A stretch of 64,000 nt of DNA, from NCBI GenBank assembly GCA_963724365.1, contig CAVRUR010000013.1, forward strand, positions 467,023 to 531,022, written 5' to 3'. The DNA comes from JALORV01 sp963724365 (lineage in GTDB: Bacteria; Pseudomonadota; Gammaproteobacteria; Burkholderiales; Burkholderiaceae_F). This document shows, one piece after another, positions 9,372-20,770 of the stretch; the stretch's first letter is position 1, and every line of letters begins with the position of its first letter. The notes under the pieces are model-generated. The model had not been told where the DNA came from and did not search any database. It was given only the letters and a program-made list of their open reading frames with translations. Both the position numbers and the translations under genes were made by a program.

Positions 9372-9487
9372 GTCGGCGCGCGGCCACCCGGAGCCGACCG
9401 ACTGACCCAAGCGCGCGCGGAGCGCGCGGTAGCGCCGAGGGTGCACGTGCGATCGCGAAGCGATCGCGTACACCCGTGGCGCTACGT
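9372..9487. repeat. Single-arm copy of a composite palindromic repeat
   Basis: This stretch is clearly related to both arms of the larger repeat at 14541-14947. Shared blocks are GCGCGCGGCC near 9376, CGGAGC followed by CCGACnGACTGA, and a palindrome with the core GTGCACGTGCGATCG...GATCGCGTACAC. Its end (GGCGCTACG) overlaps the fccB stop codon, just as the second arm of the large copy abuts the icd stop codon. It fills the convergent space between the acyltransferase gene and fccB. Confidence 0.7.
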
Positions 9488-10774
9488 CAGCATGTCCGCC
9501 CAGATCGTCTGGGCCCAGCCGTTGGCATACGCGCCTTCGAGCGCCCAGGATGCGCGATCCTGCGATGAGATGCCGCCGGCGCCGGCGACCGGCTCGAGCG
9601 TCTTCTTCTCAGGCACCCAGCGGTGCACGCTGGCCACGTGCACGGCATTCTTGTCGTCGATGAAGCTGTAGCAGGTGTTGGCCATCATCGGTGGAGTCAC
9701 CGCGCGCCCGTTGAGCAACTCGACGATCGCGGCGGCCGCCGCCTTGCCATGCTGGTTGGCCATGTGGCCCGATTTCGGCATCGCCGGCGCCGACAGCGTC
9801 GCGTCTCCGAGCACGTGGACACCCTTGAGCTTGATCGACTCCAGCGTGGTCCAGTCGACCTCGCACCAGCGGTTGTTGCTCGTGATCAGCCCGGCGTCCC
9901 GCGCGAGGTTCGCCGCGCGTTGCATCGGAATGAAATTGATGACGTCGCCGCGCACCTTGTCCCCGATCTCGGTGACCAGGGTGCCGGTCTTCAGGTCGAT
10001 CTCCGTGACCGGGGAGGCGACGCGATAGTCGACGATGCCCTTGTAGTCCTCGCCGAACACCCGCGAGAACAGCGGCTTCTTCGACACGTAGTCCGGATTC
10101 GCATCGAGCACGATCAATTTGCTCTTCGGCTTGGATTGCTTCAGGTACCACGCAATCTGGCACGCGCGCTCATACGGGCCCGGTGGGCAACGGTACGGCG
10201 CCAGCGGAATTGCCATCACGACCACGCCACCGTCCTTCAGTTCGGTGAGCTGGCGACGCAGGGCCACGGTCTGCGGCCCCGCCTTCCAGGCGTGCAATAC
10301 GGTTCCTTCGGCCGCTGCCGACCAGCCTTGCAGACGTTCGTACATGAACTCGATCCCGGGCGAAACGACCAGCCGGTCATAGGCAAGCACGCCGCCGGAC
10401 GCAAGCCGGACCTGCTTCTTGTCCGCATCGATCGCCGTCACGGTGTCGCGCACGCGCTTGACGCCGTGCTTGTCGAGCCCTGCATAGCTGACCGTGATGT
10501 CGGCCATCGTCCGCGACCCGGCCAGGACGAGATTGGAGATCGGGCACGAAATGAAGGCCTCATTCGGGTCAACCAGGGTGACGTCGATCGCCCCCTCGGA
10601 CCACAGGCGCAGGTACTTGGCGGCCGTCGCGCCGCCGTAACCGGCACCGATCACAACCACCTTGCCGATCGGCTTCTTGCTGTCCATGGTCGCGCAGGCC
10701 GACAGGGCCGCGGTCGCCGCGGTCGCCGACAGGGCTTTCAACAGGTCACGACGAGAGAGGTTTGGAGTGTTCAT
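9482..10774 (-). CDS. fccB: Flavocytochrome c sulfide dehydrogenase, flavoprotein subunit
   Basis: The 430-residue product is the FAD subunit of a periplasmic sulfide dehydrogenase that oxidises sulfide and passes electrons to a cytochrome c. A Tat signal lies at residues 6-25 (SRRDLLKALSATAATAALSA). The FAD Rossmann motif VVIGAGYGGATAA follows, with redox-active-type cysteines in AFISCPISN and APYRCPPGPYERAC, and a C-terminal FCSD-flavin-binding region (ANTCYSFIDDKNAVHVASV). The start ATG at 10774 heads the Tat signal. The monoheme cytochrome gene lies 10 bases upstream, which supports an FccAB or SoxEF-like complex. Confidence 0.9.
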   Translation of the reverse strand: MNTPNLSRRDLLKALSATAATAALSACATMDSKKPIGKVVVIGAGYGGATAAKYLRLWSEGAIDVTLVDPNEAFISCPISNLVLAGSRTMADITVSYAGLDKHGVKRVRDTVTAIDADKKQVRLASGGVLAYDRLVVSPGIEFMYERLQGWSAAAEGTVLHAWKAGPQTVALRRQLTELKDGGVVVMAIPLAPYRCPPGPYERACQIAWYLKQSKPKSKLIVLDANPDYVSKKPLFSRVFGEDYKGIVDYRVASPVTEIDLKTGTLVTEIGDKVRGDVINFIPMQRAANLARDAGLITSNNRWCEVDWTTLESIKLKGVHVLGDATLSAPAMPKSGHMANQHGKAAAAAIVELLNGRAVTPPMMANTCYSFIDDKNAVHVASVHRWVPEKKTLEPVAGAGGISSQDRASWALEGAYANGWAQTIWADMLT

Positions 10775-10784
10775 GTGTCCGTCC

Positions 10785-11105
10785 CTAGCGTGCCGGCGTC
10801 TGCCGCGAGAAAAAATCGGCGACCAGTTCGATCTGCTGGTCGGTGTAGCCCTTGGAGAGCTGATGCATGATCGTGGCCGGGCGCTTGCCGTCACGGAACG
10901 CCTTCATCTGGTCGACGATAAACGTCTTCTGCTGGCCGGCAAGACTGGGCATCGCGCCTTTTGCAACGCCGGTCGTGCCGTGGCAGTTCGCACAGTTGGA
11001 TGCCAGGTAGCCCGCATTAGCGGGCAGTGCCGGCGTGGCCTGCGCGAGCACCGTGGAAGTCGCGAGCGCCAGAAGCGCGCCGATGACCGTAGTCGTTGTT
11101 TTCAC
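10785..11105 (-). CDS. fccA: Monoheme cytochrome c subunit of sulfide dehydrogenase
   Basis: The 106-residue protein has a Sec signal peptide (cleavage after TVLAQA) and one heme-binding CANCH motif, with the likely distal Met in GAMPSLAGQQ. It is a short class I cytochrome c that would accept electrons from FccB in the periplasm. The start is a GTG at 11105 with GGAG nine bases upstream. The diheme FccA of some phototrophs is longer, so this is the single-heme (SoxE/FccA-like) form. It is separated from fccB by ten bases. Confidence 0.85.
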   Translation of the reverse strand: MKTTTTVIGALLALATSTVLAQATPALPANAGYLASNCANCHGTTGVAKGAMPSLAGQQKTFIVDQMKAFRDGKRPATIMHQLSKGYTDQQIELVADFFSRQTPAR

Positions 11106-11124
11106 AATGCTGTCTCCTTGAACG

Positions 11125-11151
11125 AAAAAGCCCGCAGGGTCTCTGCGGGCT
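11125..11151 (-). terminator. Rho-independent terminator downstream of clpA
   Basis: On the minus strand AGCCCGCAG pairs with CTGCGGGCT over a five-base loop and is followed by a run of five T. It lies about 100 bases after clpA and only 20 bases before the fccA start. It therefore insulates fccAB from clpSA or attenuates entry into fccA. Confidence 0.8.
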
Positions 11152-11251
11152 CCATTGGAGGCAGTTTCGGCGCGGTCGTCAACCCGTTGTCCGGGTGCCG
11201 CGGCCGTTTCTCAAGACATGCTTCTCATTTACTAAGAAGCCCGACGCCCGG

Positions 11252-13554
<2,303 letters not shown>

Positions 13555-13558
<4 letters not shown>

Positions 13559-13863
13559 GCTTCCTCCATCACGCACTGCAGCGGATGCTGATGCTGGCGT
13601 GAATAACTGCAGACTTGCTCGACCTTGGTCGCGGCGATGTCGCGGGGGTAGACGCCACAGACGCCGCGTCCTTCGTGATGCACCTTCAGCATGATCTGGG
13701 TTGCCTGTTCTCTCCCTTTGCCGAAGAACTTCTGCAGGACTCCGACCACGAATTCCATGGGCGTGTAGTCGTCGTTCAACAGAACCACCTGGTACATGGG
13801 CGGCGGCTTGACTCGAGAAGCCTGCTTCTCGACGACCGTGCCTTCGTCAATCCGCTCACTCAT
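13555..13863 (-). CDS. clpS: ClpS adaptor for N-end rule degradation
   Basis: ClpS binds N-degron substrates and delivers them to ClpA. The 102-residue protein has a flexible N-terminal tail and the core YQVVLLNDDYTPMEFVV with the conserved DD, then HxxG-type MLKVHHEGRGVCGVY. The start ATG at 13863 gives MSERIDEG; a longer in-frame start at 13893 adds ten unlikely residues. The divergent cspD and overlapping clpA give the cspD-clpS-clpA layout also known from enterics. Confidence 0.96.
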
Positions 13864-14282
13864 TGACCCGCATTCTATGCAAACCGGACCCACTTACCCG
13901 TATACAAAAAGCGTACCAATCATACGGTAAATCATTCTGTGCCCTGCTGAATTTCAATCTGCTGCACAGGGCACAAACGCATGAAGCATCAGAGGTGAAA
14001 CACAACTTTCGGTTCCTTGAACGACTTGAAAATCGGCGTTGAGAGCAGGCGTACCCGACGCTCCCGGCGAGAGGGTTGTCATGCCATGAACGCGCCGGTG
14101 GTCCTCGTTGGAGACCGCTTGACCGCCGGGGCTTTTGCTCGAACAATCCCGCCATCAAGCCGGTATGCGCAGGCATGCGGGGCGGATGCGCACCCAAAAT
14201 GAAGCGGATGTGCGCGGAATCGGGGCAGCGCCGGCCGCCAGAGTCAGCGGCGCCGCTCCTTCAATCGTGGGAAGGAAGAGGC
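13864..14282. other. clpS/cspD divergent intergenic region
   Basis: No convincing gene was found in these 419 bases. Cold-shock genes often have long 5' leaders, and this may hold the cspD leader and the clpS promoter. A hairpin is visible: TGTGCCCTG at 13938-13946 pairs exactly with CAGGGCACA at 13967-13975 around a 20-base loop. Its role is unknown. Short open frames here have no recognisable features. Confidence 0.5.
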
Positions 14283-14489
14283 ATGGCGACAGGTACGGTC
14301 AAGTGGTTCAACGACGCTAAAGGGTACGGCTTCATCACACCGGACGACGGGGGCGAAGACTTGTTCGCTCACTTCTCGGCCATACAGATGAACGGCTTCA
14401 AGACCCTGAAGGAAGGACAGAAGGTGCAATTCGAGGTCGTGCAGGGTCCGAAAGGCAAGCAGGCGTCGAACATCACGGCACCCGCCTGA
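14283..14489 (+). CDS. cspD: Cold shock domain protein (CspD/CspA type)
   Basis: This 68-residue single-stranded nucleic acid binding protein is one cold-shock domain. RNP1 (KGYGFI) and RNP2 (LFAHF) are intact, after the usual GTVKWFNDA opening. GAAGGAAG lies just upstream of the ATG as a ribosome site. The position divergent from clpSA favours the symbol cspD over cspA. A strong terminator follows within 25 bases. Confidence 0.92.
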   Translation: MATGTVKWFNDAKGYGFITPDDGGEDLFAHFSAIQMNGFKTLKEGQKVQFEVVQGPKGKQASNITAPA

Positions 14490-14510
14490 AGCAAGGCACG
14501 CTCCGCATCA

Positions 14511-14533
14511 ACCCCGCTGCGGCGGGGTTTTTT
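14511..14533 (+). terminator. Rho-independent terminator of cspD
   Basis: ACCCCGC at 14511-14517 pairs with GCGGGGT at 14522-14528 around a four-base loop, followed by a run of T to 14533. Confidence 0.93.
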
Positions 14534-14540
14534 ATTTGCT

Positions 14541-14947
14541 GCGCTCGCTCACGTACGCGACCCTTCGCGGTCGCACGTGCGCTCGCGGCGGTACGTTTCG
14601 CGCATGCGCGAAACGCTCGACACTGATTAGTCGGCTCGCTCCGGAGCGGCCGCGCGCTTCGCCGAAGGACAAGGGCGGGCACCCCACCCCGTGAAGCGAC
14701 GTGCGCGCTGCTGTTTGTTCATTGCCCTCCCCGCCAGGCGGGGAGGGAGAGGGAGGGGTGCCAACACCCTCCCGCGTGGCGGGAGGGCAGGGAGGGTGCC
14801 GTGCAGTTGAAACTCGGCGGAGCGCGCGGCCGCTCCGGAGCGCAGCCGACTGATCAGTGTTGAGCGGTTCGCGCAACGCGCGACCCGTACCGGAGCGAGT
14901 GCACGTGCGATCGGCGTAGCCGGTCGCGTACACGAGCGACGCGCTAC
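14541..14947. repeat. Composite inverted-repeat element (about 400 bp)
   Basis: Two imperfect arms face each other: 14541-14666 and 14813-14947. Read inward, both contain a palindrome (CACGTACGCGACC...GGTCGCACGTGC type), CGGTACG, a second hairpin (TTCGCGCATGCGCGAA in arm 1), ACACTGATnAGTCGGCT and CTCCGGAGCGGCCGCGCGC. The middle holds two GC-rich hairpins, 14725-14747 and 14767-14787. The second arm ends two bases before the icd stop codon. No protein is encoded. A single-arm relative is at 9372-9487. Confidence 0.75.
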
Positions 14948-14948
14948 C

Positions 14949-16196
<1,248 letters not shown>

Positions 16197-16443
16197 GGCG
16201 TCTCCGGGCGGTGTCTTCTTGTGAGTGGCAACGGCTCAGCAACAGTCTTCGGCCGGCCGATTGCCTCGATAGCAGGGTCGAGAGTTTACTCGGGCCGACT
16301 GTCGCTGGACGATCCTGCGCATGACGCGTGTCAACCGCACGCCTCGAATGCCCGTTAAGCGAGCGACCACTCGGTCGTCCACACAGAGGGACGGCGCGCG
16401 GACACGGTGACTGCAGCCACTTGATGTACCTAGGGAGAAAGCA

Positions 16444-16761
16444 ATGAAGAAAGCAATTGCCGCGCTGATCAGCGCCCTCTTTGCCGGCGCGGTGCTGGCC
16501 CAAGCCGCGGCCCCGGCCGCTCCGGCCAAGTCGGCCACTCCGGCAACGCCGGCCACACCTGCGGCATCGCCTGCGGCTCCGGCAGCACCTGCCGCCGCCG
16601 CTCCGGCCGCGAAGGCCGACACGGCCAAGGCAACGACCGACAAGAAGGCCAAGTCCACCAAGAAGACCACCACCAGCAAGAAGACGACGACCGACAAGAA
16701 GGCCACGACGGAAACGAAGCCGAAGGCTGACGCGGCGTCAACCGACAAGCCGATGAAGTAA
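16444..16761 (+). CDS. Secreted Ala/Pro/Lys/Thr-rich low-complexity protein
   Basis: The 105-residue product has a clear signal peptide (MKKAIAALISALFAGAVLAQ). A Pro/Ala-rich block follows (to about residue 57), then a strongly basic Lys/Thr block with KKTTT-type repeats. There is no folded domain. Such proteins resemble acid-shock or histone-H1-like envelope proteins, but this is only compositional similarity. A terminator follows 20 bases after the stop, so it forms its own transcription unit. Confidence 0.7.
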   Translation: MKKAIAALISALFAGAVLAQAAAPAAPAKSATPATPATPAASPAAPAAPAAAAPAAKADTAKATTDKKAKSTKKTTTSKKTTTDKKATTETKPKADAASTDKPMK

Positions 16762-16781
16762 ACCCATCGCGGCCGGACAAA

Positions 16782-16806
16782 GGCAGGGACACTCCCTGCC
16801 TTTTTT
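16782..16806 (+). terminator. Rho-independent terminator
   Basis: GGCAGGGA at 16782-16789 pairs with TCCCTGCC at 16793-16800 around a three-base loop, followed by six T. Confidence 0.93.
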
Positions 16807-16882
16807 CTTTCCTCGCCCGGCGCCGGAGATCGGGTACCACCGCGGTAAAGTCAGCCTAGCGATCCGTCTCTCGAGTATCCCG

Positions 16883-17347
16883 ATGTCCGCGCCATCCACA
16901 TTGCTACGACGTTTCTGCACGCTCCTGCTCGGCGCGGCGCTGGCAGGCAGCGCTTGTGCCCAGACGGGGCCGCAGCCAACGCTGCCGACGACGCGCCTCA
17001 GCGCCGGCATGCACGTCATCACCGCTGAACTAGCCACCACGCCGCAGAACCGGACCGTCGGAATGATGTTCCGTGAGAAGACAGCGCCGAATCACGGCAT
17101 GCTTTTCGTCTTCGAGTACAAGGCACAGCAGTGCTTCTGGATGCTCAACACGCCGTTGCCGCTGTCGATCGCCTTTATCGACGAAGACGGGACGATCCTG
17201 CAGATCAGCGACATGGCACCGAAGAGCGAAGCACTGCACTGTTCGCAACGCCCGGTGCGATTTGCGCTCGAGATGGAACAGGGATGGTTCGCCAAGAAGG
17301 GCGCGGGCGTTGGCTCGAAGATCGGCGGCTTGCCCCGGTCCCGCTAG
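16883..17347 (+). CDS. Secreted DUF192 family protein
   Basis: The 154-residue protein has a signal peptide (cleaved near SACAQ) and a full DUF192 domain. The domain shows the family pattern TPQNRTVGMMFREK, HGMLFVF, CFWMLNTPLPLSIAFID and the C-terminal ALEMEQGWF. DUF192 proteins form a small beta-barrel of unknown biochemical role. It is convergent with sodB. Confidence 0.88.
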   Translation: MSAPSTLLRRFCTLLLGAALAGSACAQTGPQPTLPTTRLSAGMHVITAELATTPQNRTVGMMFREKTAPNHGMLFVFEYKAQQCFWMLNTPLPLSIAFIDEDGTILQISDMAPKSEALHCSQRPVRFALEMEQGWFAKKGAGVGSKIGGLPRSR

Positions 17348-17363
17348 CGCCGCGTGAAAGCGA

Positions 17364-17381
17364 CGGCCGCGAACGCGGCCG
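17364..17381. terminator. Hairpin between convergent DUF192 and sodB genes
   Basis: CGGCCGC at 17364-17370 pairs with GCGGCCG at 17375-17381 around a GAAC loop. There is no U-tract on either side, so this is only a possible bidirectional terminator. Confidence 0.3.
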
Positions 17382-17403
17382 CCATTCGCGGACGCAACGG
17401 TTT

Positions 17404-17985
17404 TCAGCCGAAGTTGCGCGCCGCGAAGTCCCAGTTGACGAGCGACGTCAGAAACGCTTCGACGAACTTGGGCCGCGCATTGCGGTAGTCGATGTAGTAG
17501 GCGTGTTCCCACACGTCGACCGTCAGCAGCGCCTTGTCGGCCGTGGCCAGTGGCGTTGCGGCATTGCTCGTATTGACGATGTCGACGCTGCCGTCGGCCT
17601 TCTTCACCAGCCAGGTCCAGCCGGAGCCGAAGTTGCCGACCGCGCTCTTCGCGTAGGCCTCCTTGAATGCCCCATAGGAGCCCCACTTCGCCGCAATCGC
17701 CTGCGCCAGTGCGCCTTTCGGCTCGCCACCGCCGCCGGGCTTCATGCAGTTCCAGAAGAACGTGTGATTCCACACCTGGGCCGCATTGTTGAACACGCCG
17801 CCCGACGACTTGCGCACGATGTCCTCGAGTGACGACGACTCGAACTCGGTGCCTTTGATCAGATTATTGAGGTTGGTGACGTAGGCCTGGTGATGCTTGC
17901 CGTAGTGGTATTCGAAGGTCTCCTTCGACATGTGCGGCGCCAGAGCGTCGGTGGCGTACGGAAGTGCGGGTAGCGTGTGTTCCAT
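17404..17985 (-). CDS. sodB: Iron superoxide dismutase
   Basis: SodB dismutates superoxide in the cytoplasm. The 193-residue protein has the metal ligands His27 (FEYHYGKHH), the His in AQVWNHTFFW, and the Asp and His of DVWEHAYYIDY. The Gln in NNAAQVWNHTFFW and the overall length favour the Fe type. It reads toward the DUF192 gene and lies just downstream of xseA on the same strand. Confidence 0.95.
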   Translation of the reverse strand: MEHTLPALPYATDALAPHMSKETFEYHYGKHHQAYVTNLNNLIKGTEFESSSLEDIVRKSSGGVFNNAAQVWNHTFFWNCMKPGGGGEPKGALAQAIAAKWGSYGAFKEAYAKSAVGNFGSGWTWLVKKADGSVDIVNTSNAATPLATADKALLTVDVWEHAYYIDYRNARPKFVEAFLTSLVNWDFAARNFG

Positions 17986-18051
17986 GCTGGACCTCGGGGA
18001 ATGTCGCGGGGAAAAAGTGCGGCGGAGAAAGGAGATTCTATCGTCGCGGGC

Positions 18052-19428
18052 TCAATGCCCGCCCGCGACGCCATCAGGGCCATCGCTCTGTAGCGACTCG
18101 ACCCGCACTCCGGCGGCGCCTTCGGCCAGCACCAGTCGCAGCGGCGCACCCACCGCGAGGTCCCGGGCGCGCGTCACGGCAAGGCCGGTGTCGTCCAACG
18201 CGATCGCATACCCCCGGCGCAATACCGCCATGGGGTCGAGCGTCGCCAGTCGCGCCATCAACGGTCGCAGTCGCATTGCGCTGTCGCTGAGCAAGGCGTT
18301 GCCGAGCGCCACGAGCCGGCTCCTCTGCCCCAGCAATCCTTCCTGGTCACGGCTTGGACGAACCTGCAGCCAGCGTGCGCGCTGTGCCTGCAGGCGTGCG
18401 GCGGCCCGAGCGGTCGCCTGCACGACGGCGCCCGCTGCGCGCGTACGCAGCAGCGCGACGCGCGCATCGTAGGCCGCGAGCGGCGCGCGCGGCGTTGCGA
18501 GGCTGCGCTGCGCAAAGTCGATGCGCTGTGATGCCGCCTGCAATCGTGCCTGCAACTGGCGCGCCAGATGCCGATGCTGGTTGGCGAGCGACTCCTGCAG
18601 AGCGTCCGCGCTCGGTGCGACCAGTTCCGCCGCCGCGGTCGGCGTCGGAGCACGGACGTCGGCAGCAAAGTCGGCGATCGTGACATCGCTTTCATGGCCG
18701 ACACCCACGACCACCGGCAACGCGCAGGCGCGGATCGCCCGGGCCACGGCCTCTTCGTTGAACGCCCACAGATCCTCGATCGAGCCGCCGCCGCGCACCA
18801 GCAGCACGACTTCGACGTCGCGGCGGGCGGAGACCCGTGCCAGCGTCGCCGCTATCTCGGCGCCGGCACCGGCACCCTGGACCGGCGTCGGATAAATGAT
18901 GACGCGCACGTAAGGCGCGCGCCGCTCCAGCGCCGTGATCACATCGCGCAAAGCCGCGGCCTGCAAGGACGTGACAACGCCGATGGTCATGGGCAACCGC
19001 GGCAGCGGTCGCTTGCGCGCCAGATCGAACAGACCCTCGGCCGCGAGGCGCTGCTTGAGCCGGAGAAACTCCTCGTACAGCCGCCCAAGGCCGGCCCGCC
19101 GCATGAACTCGACGTTCAGTTGGAACTCGCCGCGCGCCTCGTACAAGGAAACGATCGCCGTGGCCTCGACTTCGTCGCCTTCGCGCGGCGCCCAGTCCAG
19201 CAGGCTGTTGCGTCCGCGGAACATCACACACCGTACTTGCGCGATGTCGTCCTTCAGCGTGAAGTACCAGTGACCGCTGGCGGCGCGGGTCAGGTTGCCC
19301 ACCTCGCCCTGCACGCGTACGAGCGGGAAGCTGCGTTCGAGCAGCCCCGCAACGGCGCGGTTCAGCGCGGAAACCGTCAGCGGAGACCGCGCCAATACTG
19401 AATCGGCAATCTCAGAATCAAGCGCCAT
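18052..19428 (-). CDS. xseA: Exodeoxyribonuclease VII large subunit
   Basis: XseA forms, with XseB, a single-strand exonuclease. The product of about 458 residues has the N-terminal OB fold (VQGEVGNLTRAASGHWYFTLKDD), the catalytic core with IGVVTSLQAAALRD, the GGGSIEDLWAFNEE motif and VVGVGHESDVTIADFAAD, then the helical region. The normal TSxxGAA motif reads TSLQAAA here. I chose the ATG at 19428 (MALDSEIAD); an ATG at 19500 would add 24 residues without homology. The small subunit gene is elsewhere, at 50963. Confidence 0.93.
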   Translation of the reverse strand: MALDSEIADSVLARSPLTVSALNRAVAGLLERSFPLVRVQGEVGNLTRAASGHWYFTLKDDIAQVRCVMFRGRNSLLDWAPREGDEVEATAIVSLYEARGEFQLNVEFMRRAGLGRLYEEFLRLKQRLAAEGLFDLARKRPLPRLPMTIGVVTSLQAAALRDVITALERRAPYVRVIIYPTPVQGAGAGAEIAATLARVSARRDVEVVLLVRGGGSIEDLWAFNEEAVARAIRACALPVVVGVGHESDVTIADFAADVRAPTPTAAAELVAPSADALQESLANQHRHLARQLQARLQAASQRIDFAQRSLATPRAPLAAYDARVALLRTRAAGAVVQATARAAARLQAQRARWLQVRPSRDQEGLLGQRSRLVALGNALLSDSAMRLRPLMARLATLDPMAVLRRGYAIALDDTGLAVTRARDLAVGAPLRLVLAEGAAGVRVESLQSDGPDGVAGGH

Positions 19429-19733
19429 GCGGCTTTCCGGGCAAAAACTGTCCACAAACGCCGATGCAATGCGGCTGTCGCCATCGAGACCCTCGGGCAA
19501 ACGGCTTAATCCGCTTCAAGTACTTGATTTCGGGCTTGTTTTCCATCTGCTCAATCGGTGTGCAACGAAAACAATGCTCGCTGCGACAAGGGCTTAGCGC
19601 GTCCCCCACGAAGTTGTTCACATACTTGTCCACAGGAACTGTGGAAACATGCGGCTTGGCGAGCAAACTTGCGGCCACCTGAGCGCGCCACTACGCTTCG
19701 CGCTTTTCGCGTGCCGCGCCGGAGTCAACGCAC
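19429..19733. other. xseA/exbB divergent region with DnaA-box-like sites
   Basis: This 305-base divergent spacer has no gene. It holds three near-DnaA boxes, each one or two mismatches from TTATnCACA: CTGTCCACA at 19448-19456, TTGTTCACA at 19614-19622 and TTGTCCACA at 19626-19634. The last two start 12 bases apart. No AT-rich unwinding region is present, so an origin is unlikely. Confidence 0.4.
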
Positions 19734-20339
19734 TTGCTTGCAATAATCATCGAACTGGGCTGGCCTGTCTGGCCCCTCATCCTCGCGTCCGTGCTCGCGC
19801 TGGCGCTGATCATCGAGCGAACCATTGCCTTGCGGCGCGTTCGCATCTTACCCAGCGGACTGTTCGAAGACGTGGTCGGTCTGGTGAAGAAACAGACCGT
19901 CACGCCGGAGATCCTGGTCAAGCTCGAGCTGAACTCGCCGCTCGGCCGGGTACTGTCGGCCGGACTGCGCAACAGCCGCGTGCTGCGCGAAGGAGCGATG
20001 CAACAGATCGAGGCGGCGGGCGCCGTGGTGGCGAACCGGCTGACCAAGAACCTGACCCTGCTGGGATCGATCGGGTCCATCGCCCCGCTGCTGGGACTGT
20101 TCGGAACCGTGGTCGGGATGATCCAGATCTTTGCGTCGCAGCAGGCCGGGTCGAGCCCGCAGGAACTGGCACGCGGCATTTCGGTGGCGCTGTACTGCAC
20201 CGCCTTCGGCATCATCGTCGCGGTACCGGCGGTACTCGCGCACCGCTATTTCCGCCGCCTGGTGGAGGACTACCTCGTCGACATGGAAGAACAGGCAGAA
20301 CGTCTGCTCGAGATCGTCTACGGCGATCGGAGGAGCTGA
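19734..20339 (+). CDS. exbB: ExbB/TolQ-family proton channel protein
   Basis: The 201-residue inner-membrane protein has the MotA/TolQ/ExbB layout. One N-terminal TM helix (WPVWPLILASVLALALIIER) precedes a long cytoplasmic loop. Two TM helices follow, containing the conserved LGLFGTVVGMIQIF and ISVALYCTAFGIIVAVPAV. It would form the channel that couples proton flow to an outer-membrane energiser together with the exbD gene, whose start overlaps its stop. The start is a TTG at 19734 with GGAG ten bases upstream. No tonB or tolA is adjacent, but this exbB-exbD-lpxK order is usual in Burkholderiales. Confidence 0.88.
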   Translation: MLAIIIELGWPVWPLILASVLALALIIERTIALRRVRILPSGLFEDVVGLVKKQTVTPEILVKLELNSPLGRVLSAGLRNSRVLREGAMQQIEAAGAVVANRLTKNLTLLGSIGSIAPLLGLFGTVVGMIQIFASQQAGSSPQELARGISVALYCTAFGIIVAVPAVLAHRYFRRLVEDYLVDMEEQAERLLEIVYGDRRS

Positions 20340-20761
20340 TGCGCTTCCGGCGCTCATACGAGGAGGAGCCGGAGGTCAACCTGATTCCGCTCATCGACGT
20401 CCTGCTTATCGTGCTGATCTTCCTGGCCGTCAGCACCACCTACTCGCGCTTCGCTGAACTGAAGATCCAGCTGCCGTCGGCGGACGCCACCACTCCGGCT
20501 ACGCCGCCAAACATCATCAACGTCGCGGTCACGGCCGACGGGCGCTATGCGCTCGACAAGACAGCGCTGCCCGCAGCCGATGGTGGGACCCTGGCCGACG
20601 CCCTGTCGCGCGCCGTCCAGGGGCGCGAAGACGTTCTGCTGGTGATCAATGCGGATGCGCAGGCGCCGCACCAGTCGGTCATCAGCGTGATGGAAGCCGC
20701 GCGGCTCGCCGGCATCGTTCGCATCAGCTTTGCGACGCAGCGTGCGGCCGGCCGTCGTTGA
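20339..20761 (+). CDS. exbD: ExbD/TolR-family protein
   Basis: The 140-residue partner of ExbB has one TM helix near residues 15-33 (NLIPLIDVLLIVLIFLAVST) with the essential proton-carrying Asp in LIDVL. The periplasmic C-terminal domain ends with the HQSVISVMEAARLAGIVRIS pattern typical of the family. The ATG at 20339 overlaps the exbB TGA. lpxK follows nine bases later. Confidence 0.9.
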   Translation: MRFRRSYEEEPEVNLIPLIDVLLIVLIFLAVSTTYSRFAELKIQLPSADATTPATPPNIINVAVTADGRYALDKTALPAADGGTLADALSRAVQGREDVLLVINADAQAPHQSVISVMEAARLAGIVRISFATQRAAGRR

Positions 20762-20770
20762 GGCCTCGCG

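Noticed and set aside
14541..14947. Repeated palindromes that could suggest a CRISPR array.
   Set aside because: The repeats are inverted rather than direct, differ in length and have no regular spacers. No cas gene is present.
19429..19733. A possible replication origin because of DnaA-like boxes.
   Set aside because: There are only three imperfect boxes, no AT-rich region, and no dnaA, dnaN or gyrB nearby.
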